From Rhodospirillaceae bacterium (GTDB lineage Bacteria; Pseudomonadota; Alphaproteobacteria; Rhodospirillales; Casp-alpha2), in assembly GCA_002706405.1 (NCBI GenBank), contig PALN01000004.1, positions 1-33,345 of the forward strand: a DNA stretch of 33,345 nucleotides. The letters run 5' to 3'. The first letter of the stretch is position 1. Every line of letters starts with the position of its first letter. The notes below the pieces were generated by a model. That model was not told where the DNA came from. It made no database searches and worked only from the letters and a program-made list of their open reading frames with translations. The translations under genes and the position numbers were made by a program. Positions 32,031 through 33,345 of this stretch are shown here, in pieces.

Positions 32031-32861
32031 GTGAAGGAGTTTCACCTCCACCTTGTTTCGGACAGCACGGGGGAAACCGTGTCCATGGTTGCCCGTGCCT
32101 GCCTGGCGCAATTCGACAGCGTCCAGGCGCAGGAGCATATGTGGAGCATGGTCCGCTCGCCAGAACAGATCGATCAGCTTCTCGGCGTCGTCCATGATCA
32201 ACCCGGGATGGTGCTCTACACCCTGGTGCATGACGATTTGCGCAAGCATCTGGAAGAGGGTTGTCGGCGCCTGATGGTGCCGCATATTCATGTCCTCGAT
32301 CCCGTGCTCAACGCCATGGGCGGGTTTTTCAATGCCAAGGTGCGCGGCCGGGCCGGCCGCCAGCATGTCATGGATGCGGAATATTTCGACCGCATCGAAG
32401 CCATGCATTTCGCTCTCAGCCATGACGACGGGCAATCGACCTGGGATCTGGACGATGCCGACGTGGTTCTGGTCGGCGTATCGCGCACTTCGAAAACACC
32501 GACCAGCGTGTATCTGGCCAACCGGGGACTCAAAACCGCCAACGTGCCTTTCGTCCCCGGCGTGCCCCTGCCCGACGATCTTTATAAGTTGACCCATCCG
32601 CTTGTCGTCGGCTTGACCAAGGATCCGCGCCGGCTGGTGGAAATCCGCCGCCAGCGCCTGCGTCTTTTGGATCAGGATGAAAACACCGACTACGTCGACC
32701 TGGACATGGTGTCGAAGGAAATCACCGAAGCCCGGCGCGTGTTCTCGAAATATGACTGGCCGGTCATCAACGTGACCCGCAAGTCCATCGAGGAAACGGC
32801 GGCCAACGTGATCCAGCTTCTAAGCCGCCGCCGCGGGGAAGCCCCCGGGCCCCTGACGTGA
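32031..32861 (+). CDS. Pyruvate, water/phosphate dikinase regulatory protein (PPSR, DUF299)
   Basis: A 276-residue bifunctional kinase/pyrophosphorylase of the DUF299 family, which switches phosphoenolpyruvate synthase or pyruvate phosphate dikinase off and on. The P-loop-like signature GVSRTSKTPTS is at 149-159 and the start FHLHLVSDSTGETVSMVARA is typical. KYDWPVINVTRKSIEETAANVI closes the domain. The start is GTG at 32031 with GGAG about 11 bases upstream; the frame stays open farther upstream into the origin region but is not family-like. Whether PPS or PPDK is the target cannot be told. Its stop overlaps the GTG of maf. Confidence 0.93.
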   Translation: MKEFHLHLVSDSTGETVSMVARACLAQFDSVQAQEHMWSMVRSPEQIDQLLGVVHDQPGMVLYTLVHDDLRKHLEEGCRRLMVPHIHVLDPVLNAMGGFFNAKVRGRAGRQHVMDAEYFDRIEAMHFALSHDDGQSTWDLDDADVVLVGVSRTSKTPTSVYLANRGLKTANVPFVPGVPLPDDLYKLTHPLVVGLTKDPRRLVEIRRQRLRLLDQDENTDYVDLDMVSKEITEARRVFSKYDWPVINVTRKSIEETAANVIQLLSRRRGEAPGPLT

Positions 32862-33345
32862 CCTCGGATCCGGCCCGGCTTGTTCTCGCTTCGGGCAGCC
32901 GCGTGCGGGCCGACATGCTGCGGGCGGCCGGCCTCGACATCGTCGTCGATCCGGCGGACGTGGATGAACCCAAGATCGAAGCCGATTGCCGCCGGACCGG
33001 CATGACAACGCCCGATGTTGCACAGGCCCTGGCCGCCGCCAAGGCTGTCTTGGTCGCGGGGCGCCATCCCGGCGCCCTGGTGGTTGGCGCCGATCAGATG
33101 CTTGACCTTGCGGGCGACAGCCTGCGCAAGCCCGAAACCCTGGCCGATGCGGCGAACACCCTGAGCCGCCTGGCCGGCCGGGATCACACCCTGGTCGCCG
33201 CCGTCGTGCTGGCGCGGGACGGTGAGGTAATCTGGCGCCATCAGGCTTCCGCGCGGCTGGTCATGCGGCCCCTCGATGACGCCGCCATCGCCGCTTATTT
33301 GGCGCGCGCCGGCGACGGGGTCCTGACCTCCGTCGGCGCTTATCA
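32858..33345 (+). CDS. maf: Maf-family nucleotide pyrophosphatase, 5' part (runs off window)
   Basis: The first 162 residues of a Maf/Ham1-superfamily house-cleaning NTP pyrophosphatase, which hydrolyses non-canonical or modified nucleotides. LVLASGSRVRADMLRAAG is the nucleotide-binding start (usual form LASGSPRR), and VVGADQMLDLAGDSLRKPETLADA is the second conserved block, containing the catalytic Asp. The GTG start overlaps the PPSR stop (GTGA), so translation is coupled. The end of the gene lies outside the window. In origin regions of alphaproteobacteria aroE and coaE usually follow. Confidence 0.92.
   Translation, partial: MTSDPARLVLASGSRVRADMLRAAGLDIVVDPADVDEPKIEADCRRTGMTTPDVAQALAAAKAVLVAGRHPGALVVGADQMLDLAGDSLRKPETLADAANTLSRLAGRDHTLVAAVVLARDGEVIWRHQASARLVMRPLDDAAIAAYLARAGDGVLTSVGAY

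Overview
The window is GC-rich chromosomal DNA from an alphaproteobacterium, most likely a member of or close to the Rhodospirillales. The evidence is gene order and protein signatures: DUF3576-leuS-lptE-holA, then parB-parA-rsmG-mnmG-mnmE, then rho-hemJ-hemH-hemE, then a PPSR (DUF299)-maf pair. This is the origin-proximal arrangement of many alphaproteobacteria. The gap between hemE and the PPSR gene is where Caulobacter and Rickettsia carry oriC. No transposase, integrase, phage gene, CRISPR array, rRNA or tRNA was seen.

Layout. 1-7.6 kb (+): 3' end of an ammonium transporter gene with a strong terminator, a DapC-like aminotransferase, ftsK, lolA, a 367-bp intergenic region with a duplicated terminator and a possible small RNA, xth and a membrane histidine kinase. 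7.7-10.3 kb: a PAS_5-type protein (+), a convergent OmpR-type response regulator (-) and ribA (+). 10.3-12.5 kb: a sigma-54-like promoter with an IHF-consensus site and upstream dyads, a seven-repeat protein of unknown function, and a YkuD L,D-transpeptidase. 12.4-13.9 kb: yggS (-) and a thiE-like gene (+) diverging from a 19-bp gap. 13.9-18.7 kb (+): DUF3576 lipoprotein, leuS, lptE, holA. 18.8-25.6 kb (-): parB, parA, rsmG, mnmG, mnmE, a [2Fe-2S] ferredoxin and a DUF6489-like protein, with two perfect parS sites. 25.8-27.3 kb (+): ogt and a quinone oxidoreductase. 27.4-31.6 kb (-): rho, hemJ, hemH, hemE. 31.6-32.0 kb: probable oriC. 32.0-33.3 kb (+): PPSR and the 5' part of maf.

How the genes fit together. 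The right half is the origin and segregation hub: a putative oriC, ParA/ParB and two parS sites about 8-11 kb from it. Chromosome management also appears on the left (FtsK) and in the middle (HolA). hemE, hemH and hemJ encode late heme biosynthesis. LolA, LptE, the DUF3576 lipoprotein and the L,D-transpeptidase concern the envelope. The least ordinary parts are the sigma-54-type promoter with its repeat protein (10.4-11.9 kb), the lolA-xth intergenic region, and the parS site overlapping the likely GTG start of rsmG.

All calls come from reading the sequence. Family names rest on recognised motifs, not database searches.
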